Of a stretch of 64,000 bases of DNA, positions 63,906-64,000 are shown piece after piece (positions within the stretch are counted from its first letter, which is position 1; each line of letters begins with the position of its first letter). Below the pieces are notes generated by a model that had not been told where the DNA came from, did no database searches, and saw only the letters and a program-made list of their open reading frames with translations. The stretch is from assembly GCA_965662565.1 (NCBI GenBank), contig CBFIHS010000005.1, positions 16,323 to 80,322 on the forward strand, read 5' to 3'. A program made the translations under genes and the position numbers. This stretch comes from UBA5109 sp965662565 (GTDB lineage Bacteria > Pseudomonadota > Gammaproteobacteria > Pseudomonadales > Pseudohongiellaceae).

Positions 63906-64000
63906 ATGATTTATAAAGTTGTATTCTATAGAAAAATAATCGCGGTATCGATTGCAGTCAGTATATTTAGCGCCACACAATCACTAGCACAAGAACTTAG
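63906..64000 (+). CDS. Start of an exported protein, 3' truncated by the window
   Basis: ATG with a GAGG ribosome binding site five bases upstream opens a frame to the window edge. The first 31 residues (ending SATQSLAQEL) form a typical signal peptide with cleavage after SLA. The ending A-QEL would suit a TonB-dependent receptor or another outer-membrane or periplasmic protein, but too little is visible to say. Confidence 0.65.
   Translation, partial: MIYKVVFYRKIIAVSIAVSIFSATQSLAQEL

Overview
The window looks like chromosome of a free-living gammaproteobacterium, probably a marine member of the Pseudomonadales/Cellvibrionales neighbourhood. Nearly every gene is a recognisable gammaproteobacterial housekeeping gene. 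Several blocks keep an order I know from Pseudomonas: rppH-ptsP, lgt-thyA-folA, hemW-rdgB-DUF4426-metW-metX-yggT-proC-yggS next to pilT, gshB-tonB-yqgE-ruvX, lptM-lysA-dapF-DUF484, argH divergent from hemCDXY, and trxA-rho with ubiD and hemB nearby. Genus-level placement is inference. I see no tRNA, rRNA, CRISPR array or intact insertion sequence.

Layout. 1-7 kb: end of a ferric-iron ABC permease, gcvH, rppH-ptsP, lgt-thyA-folA. 7-19.6 kb, almost all minus strand: GDT1-type Mn transporter, ilvD, argA, argE, a hotdog thioesterase, fnr/anr, hemW, rdgB, DUF4426, metW-metX, yggT, proC, yggS. 19.7-24.3 kb: a pilT interrupted by an in-frame amber codon, then ruvX, yqgE, tonB and gshB on the minus strand, and a membrane protein on the plus strand. 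24.3-31.4 kb, minus strand: DUF484, dapF, lysA, lptM, an M48 peptidase with lemA, argH. 31.5-35.6 kb, plus strand: hemC-hemD-hemX-hemY. 35.7-36.4 kb: a small two-gene cassette resembling a class II microcin precursor with a membrane immunity protein. 36.5-41 kb, minus strand: ubiD, rho, trxA, hemB. 41.1-44.5 kb: a TVP38-flavin disulfide reductase fusion and an arsenite methyltransferase. 44.5-47.7 kb, minus strand: dsbB, gshA, hslR, yrfG. 47.9-52.7 kb, plus strand: cysQ, ribA and a reduced gfc/yjb exopolysaccharide secretion module. 52.8-55.6 kb: a YegD-type Hsp70 and rdgC. 55.7-61.5 kb, accessory: an exported UGSC-like protein, a cytochrome P450 and a TonB-dependent receptor. 62.1-64 kb: a broken TPR gene joined to a polymerase-palm-like domain, then the start of an exported protein.

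How the genes work together. The conserved blocks cover amino-acid synthesis (arginine, lysine, methionine, proline, branched chain), tetrapyrrole synthesis (hemB, C, D, X, Y, W), thiol and disulfide chemistry (gshA, gshB, trxA, dsbB) and folate/thymidylate synthesis. The items most worth following up are the microcin-like cassette, the SSST-for-UGSC substitution in the exported protein, the TPR/palm chimera, the amber codon in pilT, the reductase-arsM pair, and a palindrome lying between candidate promoter elements of the P450 gene.
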